Source: Thermoplasma sp. Kam2015
GTDB lineage: Archaea; Thermoplasmatota; Thermoplasmata; Thermoplasmatales; Thermoplasmataceae
Assembly (NCBI RefSeq): GCF_003205235.1
Contig: NZ_QJSM01000026.1
Span: 62,001 to 126,000 of the forward strand
Reading direction: 5' to 3'
DNA length: 64,000 nucleotides
Of this stretch, positions 63,757 to 64,000 are shown piece by piece; within the stretch, counting starts at the first letter, position 1; every line of letters begins with the position of its first letter. Under the pieces are notes generated by a model. That model saw nothing but the letters and a program-made list of their open reading frames with translations, searched no databases and had not been told where the DNA came from. The position numbers were made by a program, and so were the translations under genes.

Positions 63757-64000
63757 TCACACCTCGCATGTCAGTCCACCATCCGTAATCCTGAAAAATG
63801 CCGATAGACCCTCCTTCACGGATCGATGCTTTGTTATGCTTATCTTTCTTCGGCCGTCGGGCAGCTTTTCAACCTTGAGAATCGCCTTCATAGCATGATC
63901 GACGAGAAACCCACCGAATGGCTGCAGCGTTCCATTATCTATATCCTGATATATTTGATTGGTTATGAGAACCGGTATGTTTCTCTTGGCTGCCAGTGAT
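63757..64000 (-). CDS. radB: DNA repair and recombination protein RadB, C-terminal fragment
   Basis: The last 80 residues; the rest runs off the right edge. LAAKRNIPVLITNQIYQ, GTLQPFGGFLVDHAMKAILKVEKL and KISITKHRSVKEG, then AFFRITDGGLTCEV, follow the C-terminus of archaeal RadB, the RadA paralogue. The ATPase core is outside the window. RadB modulates recombination. It precedes fen directly. Confidence 0.85.
   Translation of the reverse strand, partial: SLAAKRNIPVLITNQIYQDIDNGTLQPFGGFLVDHAMKAILKVEKLPDGRRKISITKHRSVKEGLSAFFRITDGGLTCEV

Noticed and set aside
1-64000. CRISPR arrays, complete insertion sequences, rRNA genes, replication origin
   Set aside because: No regularly spaced direct repeats, transposase genes with terminal inverted repeats, rRNA sequence or Cdc6/Orc gene with origin boxes were found.

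Overview
The window is chromosomal DNA of a thermoacidophilic euryarchaeon of the Thermoplasmatales, most likely Thermoplasma acidophilum. The archaeal markers are a thermosome subunit, the rps13-rps4-rps11-rpoD operon, ether-lipid genes (GGGP and DGGGP synthases), TFS, a TFB-like factor, NMD3, FEN1, RadB and XPB-Bax1. Acid life is suggested by a large secreted sedolisin-type protease and a rusticyanin-like blue copper protein. Many genes have a TATA-like box about 23-31 bases before the start codon and no leader, while genes inside operons have GAGGTG-type ribosome sites. The species name rests on remembered similarity (thermosome alpha, the odd thioredoxin reductase, Bax1), not on a search.

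Layout. 1-3.5 kb: end of the primase small subunit gene and a 1092-residue sedolisin. 3.6-6.3 kb: a three-gene methionine/C1 operon (two MetE-like halves and a methylene-tetrahydrofolate-reductase-like protein). 6.4-9.3 kb: thermosome alpha with a perfect palindrome in its promoter, then an Lrp/AsnC regulator. 9.3-14.6 kb: a repeat-rich stretch with five copies of one interspersed repeat around arginine deiminase, a DUF998 membrane protein, tRNA-His, a TauE/SafE permease and the cupredoxin. 14.6-19.6 kb: thioredoxin reductase, a geranylgeranyl-reductase-like flavoprotein, NMD3, a phosphoesterase, an overlooked 47-residue protein and a DUF72 protein. 19.7-25.7 kb: a DUF255 thioredoxin-fold protein, a cytochrome bd-type oxidase pair and a gamma-glutamyltransferase. 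25.7-32.1 kb: lipid genes, Trm1, a THEP1-like NTPase, an archaeal dihydroneopterin aldolase and a UvrD-like helicase-nuclease. 32.7-35.9 kb: sdhABCD. 36-45.5 kb: small proteins, TFS, tRNA-Thr, DsrE, a SpoU methylase, FKBP, indolepyruvate oxidoreductase iorAB, GTP cyclohydrolase II and a methyltransferase. 45.7-54.8 kb: XPB-Bax1, an aminotransferase, MoaD, a TFB-like protein without zinc ribbon, an NAD-epimerase-like protein and two MoeA genes. 55-64 kb: two MFS transporters, a TDT-family carrier, tRNA-Gly, the ribosomal/RNA polymerase operon, FEN1 and the end of RadB.

Genes that work together. sdhABCD, the bd-type oxidase and the cupredoxin are parts of the respiratory chain; XPB-Bax1, FEN1, RadB and the UvrD-like enzyme are repair and recombination functions; GGGPS, DGGGPS and perhaps the GGR-like protein make archaeal lipids; MoaD and the MoeA proteins belong to molybdopterin/tungstopterin synthesis.

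The most unusual signals are: (1) a family of at least nine decayed interspersed repeats, about 190-330 bases each, with conserved ends, a variable middle and a shared frameshift-ridden protein remnant; (2) two genes about 1 kb apart (moaD and an SDR gene) with no usable ATG, GTG or TTG start and ACG where the initiator should be; (3) a TFB-like protein with no zinc ribbon; (4) a small unannotated conserved-looking protein at 18664-18807. No CRISPR array, complete insertion sequence, rRNA gene or replication origin was seen.
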